The notes beneath the pieces are model-generated. The model had not been told where the DNA came from. It was given only the letters and a program-made list of their open reading frames with translations, and did not search any database. The translations under genes were made by a program, and so were the position numbers. Positions 45,390-64,000 of a stretch of DNA of 64,000 bases are shown here, one piece after another; positions within the stretch are counted from its first letter, which is position 1; each line of letters begins with the position of its first letter. Origin of the DNA: Scylla paramamosain (Eukaryota; Arthropoda; Malacostraca; Decapoda; Portunidae); the NCBI RefSeq assembly GCF_035594125.1, contig NW_026973740.1, forward strand, positions 275,001 through 339,000, in the 5' to 3' direction.

Positions 45390-45668
45390 CTATGCGGTGT
45401 AATACCCACACAAACGACTCTTGTGACCTACACGTTGGCATATGGTACATAGAACTTTATGGTCAAATCTACAATTAGCTTGCACATGATTGAACTCGCC
45501 GCAATTAAAGCATCCAGTCTTTTTCCTGTTGTAAAGTTCAGAGTTGTACGAATTAGAGTAACTTCTTTGACCATATTGTGTGTAATTGATGTGTGTCTCT
45601 CGCCTCCCGAAACTTTGAGTAGGTGTGTTAGATTTTCTTGAGTCATCGGCATCGGTACTACCTGGCAT
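45390..45668 (-). CDS. LINE ORF1 zinc-knuckle tail (copy B)
   Basis: Identical in protein sequence to the tail at 26,073-26,351, with both CCHC knuckles intact. It keeps the same -1 frame relation to the ORF1 body, so the frame arrangement predates the duplication or is normal for the element. Confidence 0.65.
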   Translation of the reverse strand: MPGSTDADDSRKSNTPTQSFGRRETHINYTQYGQRSYSNSYNSELYNRKKTGCFNCGEFNHVQANCRFDHKVLCTICQRVGHKSRLCGYYTA

Positions 45669-46516
45669 ACATAGATTTTCATGGCATTGTTCTTGTCCTT
45701 CAGTTCACTGATCAGGGATCCCAGGTTGTCAAGTATCGTTGCTGGCAACTCCTCTTCAAGTATGTCGTTTATGCCATTGTATATTACGCATATTGAGGGA
45801 GTCTGAGTTAATTTTTCATTAACCCAGCTTCTCAACAAATCCATGTTTGCACCCGTGATGGTCTTTATCTGGCAGTTCTTGTCAAGATCAGAGCATAAAA
45901 TATGTCTTAAGTTGGAATCACCGAGGAGGAGGGAATTGGTAGTCGGTGTGGGGGTTACTACCGATGCGTGGTGCTTCTCGTTACTGTCTCTCTGTTCTAA
46001 CTCAGTAACTCGTTTCTGGAGGACCTCAATTGTTGCGTAAGCAGTTTTCATTTCTGTGTTGAGTAGATCAATTTCCTTGTCCTTTATTTCTAATTTAGAC
46101 ACAAGTGTTTTGATACTCTTGGTAATTTCTTGAATGTTCATCTCAGTGATGTCATCGTGAAGGGGCGTGTGCGTTATCTCCGTGTTTGGAGAGGATGGCT
46201 GTGTGACATCAGATGATGTAGTATTTTGCTGTGTTGTTTCAGAGGACGAGGGTAATGGTGGTGATTTGTTGAGTATCATGTCAATCAAGTTTTTCTTACT
46301 CGTCCATATGTTCGTAATTCCCAGTTCGCGACATAATTTTTGTAAGTCAGGTCTTCTGAATTTCTTGTCCAGAAACTCTCTAGTTGGAAACTCTAGGGAG
46401 GCCTCAGGTGGATGTTGTGAAGCCTGCCCCGCTGTTGTTGAAGAATTATCGACTGTCATGTTGATATTGTCGTTAATCTCAGGTGTTGTTGGAAATTCAG
46501 TGTTGGAGTCAGTCAT
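45428..46516 (-). CDS. LINE ORF1 protein (copy B)
   Basis: Identical in protein sequence to copy A over all 362 residues: SAP-like region, coiled coil, and esterase-like GDS and GIND blocks. It is the first ORF of the nearly complete element. The start ATG at 46,516 is 138 nt downstream of the NRF-1-like site. Confidence 0.75.
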   Translation of the reverse strand: MTDSNTEFPTTPEINDNINMTVDNSSTTAGQASQHPPEASLEFPTREFLDKKFRRPDLQKLCRELGITNIWTSKKNLIDMILNKSPPLPSSSETTQQNTTSSDVTQPSSPNTEITHTPLHDDITEMNIQEITKSIKTLVSKLEIKDKEIDLLNTEMKTAYATIEVLQKRVTELEQRDSNEKHHASVVTPTPTTNSLLLGDSNLRHILCSDLDKNCQIKTITGANMDLLRSWVNEKLTQTPSICVIYNGINDILEEELPATILDNLGSLISELKDKNNAMKIYVCQVVPMPMTQENLTHLLKVSGGERHTSITHNMVKEVTLIRTTLNFTTGKRLDALIAASSIMCKLIVDLTIKFYVPYANV

Positions 46517-46653
46517 ATTAATATCCGTGCTATTCTCTCTCTTTATCTAGTAATGTATATATAGTTAGACGGTAGCAGCGTGGTGTGTTTATCACAGTGC
46601 GCTGGTTTCTAGGTATGGTTATCCGTTACCATGACATCGGCGTCAGTGGTCAG

Positions 46654-46665
46654 TGCGCATGCGCA
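46654..46665. promoter_or_regulatory. NRF-1-like palindrome, copy B
   Basis: Mirror of 25,076-25,087, unchanged. Confidence 0.4.
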
Positions 46666-47192
46666 GAAAATGGCCAGCGAGTCGAGGGAGGGCTTTGTGT
46701 GAAGGGTTGAATTTTCAGTCTTAAAATACGACTAAGTCTAAAAGGCACTTCACAACATATTTAGCTCCTCGTCATCTATATATATCCACACACCTGTCGA
46801 TCCTCTTGAGACTTTCTCGGCCTTCTGCATCCCATATAATCCACAGTAGTAGAAAGAGCAACACCACCTGCACTTTGTTTACACCGCCATTAGAGAGAGA
46901 GAGAGCAGAGAGAGAGAGGAAAGAAAAAAAAGTAATTTGAAATCCACTTGTTTGAAGTGAAGAGGAAAGAAAATAGAAGGGGAAGGAAGGAGGACACGTG
47001 AGATTTCCTTCTTTGAATGGGGGAAGAGGAGAGGAAGCAAAGGGAAAGAAGGAAGGGATCTCATGGATGATAAAGGAAGAATGGGGGAAGGGAATGAAGA
47101 AATACTAGAGATATATGAATGAGGATATAGAAGAAGAAAGGAAAGGAGGGAAGGAAGAGGGAGGAAGGAAGGAGGTAGGTAAGAAATGAAAG

Positions 47193-47224
<32 letters not shown>

Positions 47225-47563
47225 GATACCGGGCCAGGTGGTTGTCCTGGTTCCTGTCAATTCCAACATGTTATCAGTAGTGTTATGCGATGACTGTATC
47301 TAAAAATCACATATAATATCGTCCAAGATTTATTTATTTCTAACTCGCCTCAAATGCGCACTGTAGGCAAGCTGAAGTCATTGCCCTAAATAAATCATTG
47401 CTATTATGAGAGACACAGGGATACGCAGGGCACTCAGAGGTACAACCTCGTCTCGCCTCACTGATGAACCGATTTTCTCTCTCGCGTCAACCAACACCAC
47501 TTCTCATGTACTGACGACGATTTAATATTCATCGCAAAATTCAATCTCGATTCGGAAACTTAC

Positions 47564-47687
47564 CATCCAAAATTCGTTCCGGCCCGTGGAGGACAGGGGG
47601 AGCGTACTGGAGGGGAGGGCGGCTGTCTGGTTCCACCCGGGGCCCAGGGCGGGGATCGGGCAGCAAGTCCCGCTCCTCCTTTACCTC
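47564..47687 (-). CDS. Candidate orphan exon, copy 2
   Basis: Mirror of 24,054-24,177 with a single visible difference (Leu to Val). The open frame and the GTAAGT donor are both kept. Confidence 0.3.
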
Positions 47688-47712
47688 CTTATTAAGATAT
47701 GATCGTCCACTT

Positions 47713-48026
47713 CCAGCCCCTCACACCCAACAAGAGGCCATCGTTAACACTACGCACCAACCACCAGATACTGCCACCACTGGGGCCCTGATGGGGAGAT
47801 ACGGGCTCCTCCTTCCGTGACAGTGTCTGGTGAATTGTGTGTAGTAGTTCATCAAAATTAGCGTTCAGGACCTAACTACAAAGGAGTAAATTGGCCTCCA
47901 TCATGCCCCAGACACTGCCATGCGAGGGACCTCTTTTGGGGAGAAGAGTGCGCCTTCCATGGCAGTGACTGGTGAGTTTGTCAAAATTGTCTTTCTGATG
48001 ACCTCTTGTTCAGTGTGAGGGGCTGG
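47713..48026. mobile_element. 314-bp hairpin MITE, copy 2
   Basis: Mirror of 23,715-24,028 with the same terminal inverted repeats and internal hairpins. Confidence 0.6.
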
Positions 48027-48055
48027 AGGGTTGCAGCGCCACTGTCCCCACACTT

Positions 48056-48426
48056 CGTGAAAACTCGCTTCGTTTAATGCGATTCCCGCGTCGTCATCGT
48101 AAAACTCGCTTCGTTTAATGTGATTCCTGCGTCGTCATCGTGAAATTCGCTTCGTTTAATGTGATTCCCGCGTCGTTATCGTGAAACTCGCTTCGTTATC
48201 GTGAAAATCGCATCGTTATCGTGAAACTCGCTTCGTTTAATGTGATTCCCGCGTTGTTATCGTGAAAATTGCTTCGTTATCGTGAAAACCGCATCGTTAT
48301 TATGAAACTCGCTTCGTTTAAATTGATTCCCGCGTCTTATTGAAAATCGCATCGTTATCGTGAAAACTGCATCGTTATCGTGAAATCCGCTTCGTTATCG
48401 TGAAAATCGCATCGTTATCGGCACCG
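48056..48426. repeat. 20/41-bp minisatellite, copy 2
   Basis: Mirror of 23,315-23,685: units TCGTGAAAATCGCATCGTTA and variants with GCGTCGTTATCGTGAAACTC. Confidence 0.95.
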
Positions 48427-51400
48427 GCATCGTTTATTTATTTATTTATTTATTTTAATCTATTTACTCATTTGTCTTTCTATTACTTTATTTTCTATGT
48501 TTATTTATATTTATTTATTTCATTTTCCTTTTATTCATTTATTTTGGTTAACGGGAAACCTCAACCTGCAGCTGACACAGACATTTTGGGCAACATGGCA
48601 CGCTGATAAATACTCAAAAGACACATTTCTGATAAAGTCGTTTGTTTCACGCATTTCGGCGTTTTAGTACCTGATAATGTGAAAAAAAAAACACCTTTTT
48701 TGTAATATTGTTGTACTAATATTACATAATACTAAAATGCTTGTCATGCATTTTAGTATTATGGTACGTAGAAATGTAAAAACTCATGTAAAACACTTTT
48801 CTCGTAATGTCCTTTCGTTTCCCCACACAGAGTACTTTGCGTGCAGTTTTGCATTGTTTTACATAACAAGCTAAAAACATTCAAAATACTCGTTTTTGGG
48901 ATAGTTATACTGTTTTTCCATGAAGAATTTTTCTGGAAGCGTTTCAGCGTTTTGGTACTTATGTAGCTCAAAAAAAAAAAAAAATGAAAAGATAGGTTTT
49001 TGGTAATGTTGCTTTGTTTTCCTATATAGGGTGCTTTTCATGCTTTATTAATTTGTGCCTAACCCGCTCATAAACACTTCAGAAACATGTTTCGGGAAAT
49101 ATCGTTTCCTCTCCTCATATACAAATGTTTTGTGTACATTTTGGCGATTGGGTACCTAACAGTGTGAAAATAAACTTTTTCGTAATATTTTCTCTTTCTC
49201 CATATAGAGTACTATTCATACGTTTTTCCATTGTGGTACCTAAGAATCTTAAAAATTATTATAGCAATCATTTCTAGTAATGTCTTTTCATTTCATCATA
49301 TAAAGTACTTTTCATATATGTTGGCGTTTATGTATGTAATAAACACTCACAATATTTGTTTTTGGTAAAAAAAGAGTGTTTTCATGTTTTATATATTTTT
49401 TTTTAGCGTTTTGGTACGTAAGTAGCCGAAAACACTCAAAAGACACGTTTTTTGTAATGTTATTTTGTATTCCCATATACGGTGCTTTCCATAATTTTTA
49501 GCGTTTTGGTGCCTAACATGCTCATAAACTCTTAAAAGATATATTTTTAGAAATCTCGTTTCCTTTACCCATGCCTAACACATACACATTTTTGGTAATA
49601 TTATTCTGTTTCTCCATATAGAGTGCTATTCATGCCTTTTAGCATTATGATACCTAAGAAGCTCAAAAACTCTTATAATACACGCTTATCGTAATGTTCC
49701 TTCGTTTCCCCGTATAGATTACTCCCCTTGGATTTTGGCATTTTTTACGAGAAAGATAAAATAAATAAAAAAAGCAAAATGCTTGTTTCTGGTAATGCTC
49801 TTGTGTTTCTCCATAAAGGGCGTTTTGCATTTTTTAAGCTTTTTGGAAATAGGTCAAAAGACACAATTTTGGTAATGTTGTCTTGTGTTCCTATAGACAG
49901 TGATTTTTTTGTTTTTAAGTGTTTTGTTAACTAATACGCACATCAGTATTCAAAAGACACGTTTCTGGATATGTTGTTTCCTTTCCCCATATTGAATGTT
50001 TTTTTTTTATGGATTTTTTTCCGTTTTGTCACCTAATAGTGTGAAATACCTTCAAAATACTCTTTTTAGAAATATTGTCCTGTTTTTCCGTATAGGGTGC
50101 TATTCATGCTTTTTTTTTTTTTGGTACCTATGAAGCTCAAAACACTCATAATACACGTTTCTCGTAGTGTTTTTTTCATTTCTTCATATAAAGTACTTTT
50201 CATTCCTTTTTTCTACGTAATAAGCTAAAGAAATACTAAAAATATTTGATTTTAGTAATGTTATTCTGTTTCTTCAAAAAAAAAAAAAGCATTTTCCATA
50301 CGTTTTACCGTTTTGGTACTTTATGTAGCTGAAAAGCTCTCATAAGACACGTTTTTCGTAATACTGATTTGTTTTCCCGTATTGGGAGCTTTCTATGTAT
50401 TTTAACGTTTTGGTGCCTAACAATCTCATAAACACACATTCCTAAAGATATATTCCTGTCTTTTCATTTTTTATTAGTGGGTACTTTACGTGCATTTTGG
50501 CGTTTTGGTATTTAAAAATGTGAAAAAAAACACTCAAAACAAATTTCTGTTTCTCCATATAGATTGCAATTCACGCGTTTCAGCGTTTTGTTACATAAGG
50601 TCAAAAACACTCATGATACACGTTTCTCATAATGTTTTTTTGTTTCTCGAAATGAGGTACTTTCCATGCAATTTGGCATAAAAACACGTAAAATACACGA
50701 TTTTCGTAGTCAATGATTTCAATAAATGCCGTTTTCTATACGTATTATCGTTTTGGTACATAACTAGCTTAATAACCTTGTTTTCTTACGTAATAAGTTA
50801 AAAACACGATTTTCGTAGTCATTGTGTTTTTCAATAAATGGCGTTTTCCATACGTATTATCGTGTTGGAACAAGTTCCTACGTAACAAGTTAAAAATACT
50901 GAAATGTTTGTTTTTTGAAATATTATTATTTTTTTTTCACCATAAAGGGAGTTTTCTATGCGTTTTAGCGTTTTGGTGCGAAAAAAAAGTTTAAAAACAA
51001 TCAAAGGATACTTTATTTTTCATAATGTTGCTTTCTATATCCTTATAGAGTGATCTTCATGGTTTTCACCGTTTTGGTGTCTTAAACAATTTAAAAAAAT
51101 AAAATAAAAGACATATTTCTTGTAATTTCGTTTCCTTTCTACATATAAAAGGCTTTAGAAGCATCATTTTGGCATATTGCTCCCTAACAATTTGAAAATC
51201 ACTCAGAATACACGTTTTTGTTAATGTTGTTCTATTTTTTCACATAGGGTGCTATTCATGCGTTTTAGCGTTTTGGTACTTAGAAAGCTCAAAAAACTCA
51301 CAATACACTTTCCTCATAATGTCTTTTCGTTTCCCCTTATATGATACTTTGTAAACATTTTCTCTTTTTCTACGGAAAAAAAAAAAATAAAACACTGAAA

Positions 51401-52664
51401 ATACTTGTTTCTGGTAAAGTTATTATATTTCTCCGTAAAAGGTGTTTTTCATGCATTTTAGTGTTTTGATACGTAAGAAGCTCAAAAACGCTAAAAAGAG
51501 ACGTTTTTGTTAATGTTGTTTGGTTTTCCCATATAGGGTGCTTTCCATACTTTTCTAGCGTTTTTGTGACTAGCATATTCATAAGCATAAGGCACGTTTC
51601 TGGAAATCTCGTTTTCATACGTAAGTAGCTCAAAAAATCTAAAAAGAGACGTTTTTTGGTAATGTTTCGTTTTCCATATAAAGTGCATACCGTGATTTTT
51701 AGCATTTTGATGGGTAACACTCTCAGAAAAACAAAAGACAAAGACGTGTCGTTTCCTTTCCACAAATAGGTTGCTTTCCATTCATTTTAGCGTTTAGGTG
51801 TCTAGCAGTGTGAAAAACAATTCCCCATACATGTATAAGGGCATTTGAATACATTATGGCGTTTTGGTACCCAACAGTGTCAAAAACACGCAAAATACAC
51901 TTTCTAGTAATATTGTACTGTTCCTCTATATACAGTGCTTTCAACGCCTTTTCACAATTTGGTAACTAAGAAGCTCAAAAACGCTCATAAGACGTTTCTC
52001 GTTATGTCTTTTCGTTTCCCATTTAGGATACTTTAAATGCATTTGGGGTTTTCTTGATAACGAGATAAAAAATACTTAAAATACTTATTTTTGGTAATAA
52101 TATTCTGTTTCTTGATAAATGAGGTTTTGCATGCGTTTTTACCGTTTTGGTACGTAAGAAGTTCAAAAACACTCAAAAGACACGTTTTTTGTAATATTTT
52201 GTATCCCCATATACCGTCATTTATATGTCTTTTAGCGTTTTTGTGCTTAGTACGCTTAAAAACACTCAAAAGACACGTTTCTAGTAATGTCGATTCGTTT
52301 CTCCATATAGTGATCTTTGTAAATATTTTGACGATTTGGTTTTTAACAATGTGAAACCACTCGAAGCAGATTTTTTTTACGTTGTTCTGTTTTTCCATAT
52401 AGAGTGGTATAAATTCGTTATAGCGTTTTGGTATCTAAGAAGCTTAAAAAAAGTCATTATAAACGTTTCTCATAATGTCTTTTCGACTCCCCATTAAGCG
52501 TATTTAGCATGCATTTTCTCGATTTTCTACATAAGAAGCTCAAAAGCACTCCCAAAAAAACTTATTTTTGGTAATGTTATTCTGTTTTTGTAAATGGTGT
52601 TTTCCATGGATTTTCCTTTTTTTTCATATCCAAAAAGTAAAAAATATTCAACAGACGCGTTTTT

Positions 52665-52804
<140 letters not shown>

Positions 52805-55437
52805 CTATTCGTGCGTTTTAGCAAGATGGAACTTAAGTAGCTCAAAAACTCTTATAATACACGTTTCTCGTAATGTCTTTTCTTTTCCTTATATAGAGTA
52901 TTTTACATGCATTTTATTGTTTTTCTACGTAACAAGCTCAAAACACTCAAAACACACGTTTTTGGTGAAATTAAACTATTTTACCATGAGCTTTGGCGAT
53001 TTGGTAGATAAGTAGCTGAAAAACACTGAAAGAAGATGTTTTTGGTGATGTTGTTTTGCTTTACCATAAAAAAAAATGCTTTATATGCTTTTTAGTGCTT
53101 TGGTGCCTAAACACTTTAAAGACGTGTTTTTTGGGAATGTCTTTTTTTTTTTTTTTTAGATGGTAATTTCCTTCATTTTGGCATTTTGTTCCTAAGAATG
53201 TGAAAAAAACTCAAAATACACGATTTTCATAATATTGTTCTGTTTCTCCTTAAAGAATGCTATTAATGCGTTCAAGCTCATTATACACGTCTCTTGTAAT
53301 GTCCTCTCTTTTTCCCACCTAGGGTACTTAGAATGGATTTTTTTGCGTTTTTGTATTAAGAAAATCAATGAAATCTAAAAAAAAACGTGTTTTTTGTTAG
53401 GGTTATTGTTTTTCTCCATAAATGGTGTTTTGCATGCGTTTTAGCGTTATGGTACGTAAGAAGTTCAAAGGAGACTCAAAAAGCACTTATTTCGTAATGT
53501 TTTTTTGTATACCCTTATAGGGTTATTTCCATTCTTTTAAGCATTTGGGTGTCTAACACGCTCAAAAACACTAAAAAGCCACTAAAAGTTTTGTTTTCCG
53601 ATATAAAGGGCTTTCCATGCGTTTTTTTTAGCGCTTTGGTGCATATCATATGCAGAAAAAAGACATAAATCTGTAAATATTATTTATTTTCCATGGATTT
53701 TGGCATTTTCCTACCTAACAATGTGAAATACACTCAAAATACATATTTTTTATAATGTTGTTCTGGTTTTCCATTGCATGCGTTTTAGTGTTTTGGTACG
53801 TAACTAGATTTAATACAGTTAAAGAGGAATTTTTGGTAATGTTTTGTTTTCCCACAGAGGTGCTTTTTTTTATGCTTTCGATCGTTTTGGTGCCTAGCAC
53901 ACTTAAAAACACCAAAAAATAAACGTTTCTTGAAATCTCGTTTACTTTCCCGATATAGCGTGCTTTTCATGCATTTTCACGTTTTGGTTCCAAACAATGT
54001 AATAAAATGCTCTTCATACGGTTTGGTACCTAAGACCTAAAAAGCTATAAAACACATATTATATATGTTTCTCGCAATATTCTTTCATTTCCATGTATTT
54101 TTCCGTTTTTGTATGTAACAAGCTCAAAAAACACTCAAACGTTTTCGGTAAAGTTAATGTGATTCTGCATGAACTGTGTATTTTCGTCCGTTTTAGTGTT
54201 TCGTTAGTTAAGAGCTTCAAAACTCTTAAAATACACGTTTTTGATAATGTTTTGTTTTCCCATATAGGTTGCTTTACCTGCTCTTTAGCGTGATGGTACC
54301 TAACACGATCATGCACACTCAAAAGACACGTTTCTGGAAATGTCGGTTCTTTTTCGTGTAGAGGGTGCTTTGCATGTTTTTGCAGTTTTGATACCTAACA
54401 CTGTGAAATACTCTGAAAATTCACGCTTTTGGTAACTTATTCTATTTTCATATATGGAGTGTTATTTATGTGTTTTAGCGTTTTGTGCTATATAGAGTTC
54501 ATTCTATATAGCAGTTTTGTATTCCCCTATAGGATCGTTTTTATGCTTTTTAACGTTTTGCTGCCTAGCACGCTAAAAACACACAAACGACATGTCTCTT
54601 GTCATGTTTCGTTTCACCATATAGAGTTCCTTGCATGCATTTTGACGTTTTGGAACCTAACAAAGTGAAAAACACTTAAAGTAAACGATTTTAGTAATGT
54701 TCAGTTTCTCCACATACAGCGCTATTCACGCGTTTTAGAGTTGGTACCTAAGAATCTGAAAACCACTCATAATACACATTTCTCGTAATGTCCTTTCCTT
54801 TCCCCATATAGGGTACTTTGCATGCATTTTGGCCTTTTGGTATCTAACAATGGAAAAAGATCTCAAAACAGACATTTTTGGTAATGCTGTTTAAGTGTTT
54901 TGGAACATAAGAAACTAAGGGACACTGATAATACACGTTTCTTCTAATATCGTTTCATTTTTTAAATGAATTTAAATGAATTTTTTAAACTTTCAATTAA
55001 TTTTCTTTTTACCTAACATACTCAAAATATTGAAAATACACGTTTTTAGTAATGTTATTTTCTTTCTCAATGAAAAAAAATCCGCATTTTTTTTTTATTT
55101 TGTGTGTAATGCATAACGTAATGCATAAGAACCTTAAAAAAAAAAAAACACGTAACACTCAAAAAACACATTTTTCGTATTGCTGTTTTATATCCCAATA
55201 CGGGTACATTCTATGAATTTTGGCGTTTTGGTGCTTAAAACACTAAAAACACTGAAAAGACACCTTTCTGGTTATGTCCTTTCGTTTCCTCATATGATAT
55301 GCGTTGTATGTATTTTGGCGTTTTGGTACCTATCATTGTAAAAATACTCAAAATACGTTTTTGGTAATGTTGATCAGTTTCTACATATGGAGTGCCATTC
55401 ACGCATTTTAGCATTTTGTTACCTGAGAATGTCAAAA

Positions 55438-64000
<8,563 letters not shown>

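Larger units (their letters stand above)
42275..46671 (-). mobile_element. CR1/L2-like LINE, copy B, nearly full length
   Basis: On the minus strand: 5' region with the NRF-1-like site, ORF1, ORF2, and a 3' UTR of about 350 nt containing a (GT)n run (42,377-42,440). It has poly(A)-like AATAAA (42,298-42,303) and a terminal hexamer repeat (GAATCT)4 at 42,274-42,297. A short-tandem-repeat 3' end instead of poly-A is usual for CR1/L2-type elements. Total length is about 4.4 kb. The only clear ORF2 lesion is a late stop. Confidence 0.85.
44080..50468. repeat. Large inverted repeat, arm 2 (6.39 kb)
   Basis: Inverted partner of 21,272-27,661. The spacer between the arms is 16.4 kb (27,662-44,079). 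On the left the LINE continues past the breakpoint. On the right satellite continues without a break, so this arm has the undisrupted organisation. Confidence 0.95.

Overview
The window looks like a decapod-type (crab-like) arthropod genome, and nothing in it is prokaryotic. The grounds are very dense long di- and trinucleotide microsatellites, degenerate CCTAA repeats (the arthropod telomere motif TTAGG), spliced exons with consensus GT/AG sites, and several non-LTR retrotransposon families of the kind common in crustaceans. The species assignment is inference.

Layout. 1-6.5 kb: microsatellites, degenerate tandem repeats, a short LINE 3' tail and a 32-bp minisatellite. 6.5-8.5 kb, minus strand: a two-frame gene. 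A lysine/arginine-rich repeat protein overlaps a protein with two retropepsin-like lobes, with CCAAT boxes upstream and a poly(A) signal downstream. 9.9-11.85 kb: a 5'-truncated non-LTR retrotransposon with one frameshift; a shorter 3' fragment of the same family lies at 15.2-15.6 kb. 12-20 kb: mostly compound microsatellites, plus a GC-rich island (14.0-14.35 kb) and a CCTAA-rich stretch (16.75-17.57 kb). 18.5-21.27 kb, minus strand: pieces of a spliced gene, with two phase-compatible exons, an intronic palindromic MITE and a possible terminal exon with poly(A) signal.

From 21.27 kb to the end the window is one rearranged satellite domain. The satellite has monomers of about 98 bp arranged as a five-monomer higher-order repeat of about 480-500 bp. 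A 6.39-kb block (21,272-27,661) recurs as an almost identical inverted copy at 44,080-50,468. It holds satellite, a 20-bp minisatellite, a hairpin MITE, a candidate orphan exon and a CR1/L2-like LINE. At 27,661/27,662 the first arm is fused without microhomology to satellite that recurs in direct orientation from 55,438 to the window end. The first LINE copy is cut by this junction inside ORF2. The second copy is nearly complete (esterase/zinc-knuckle ORF1, endonuclease-RT ORF2) and carries a late in-frame stop. Between the blocks lie 3' fragments of two further LINEs (40.5-42.06 kb).

The two satellite copies differ by a 1.9-kb deletion, a 243-bp retro-insertion, and three 6-bp TA-CGAG-TA type insertions that look like excision scars of a TA-targeting transposon. 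I could not exclude that part of the large duplication is an assembly artefact. No rRNA, tRNA or CRISPR feature was recognised.
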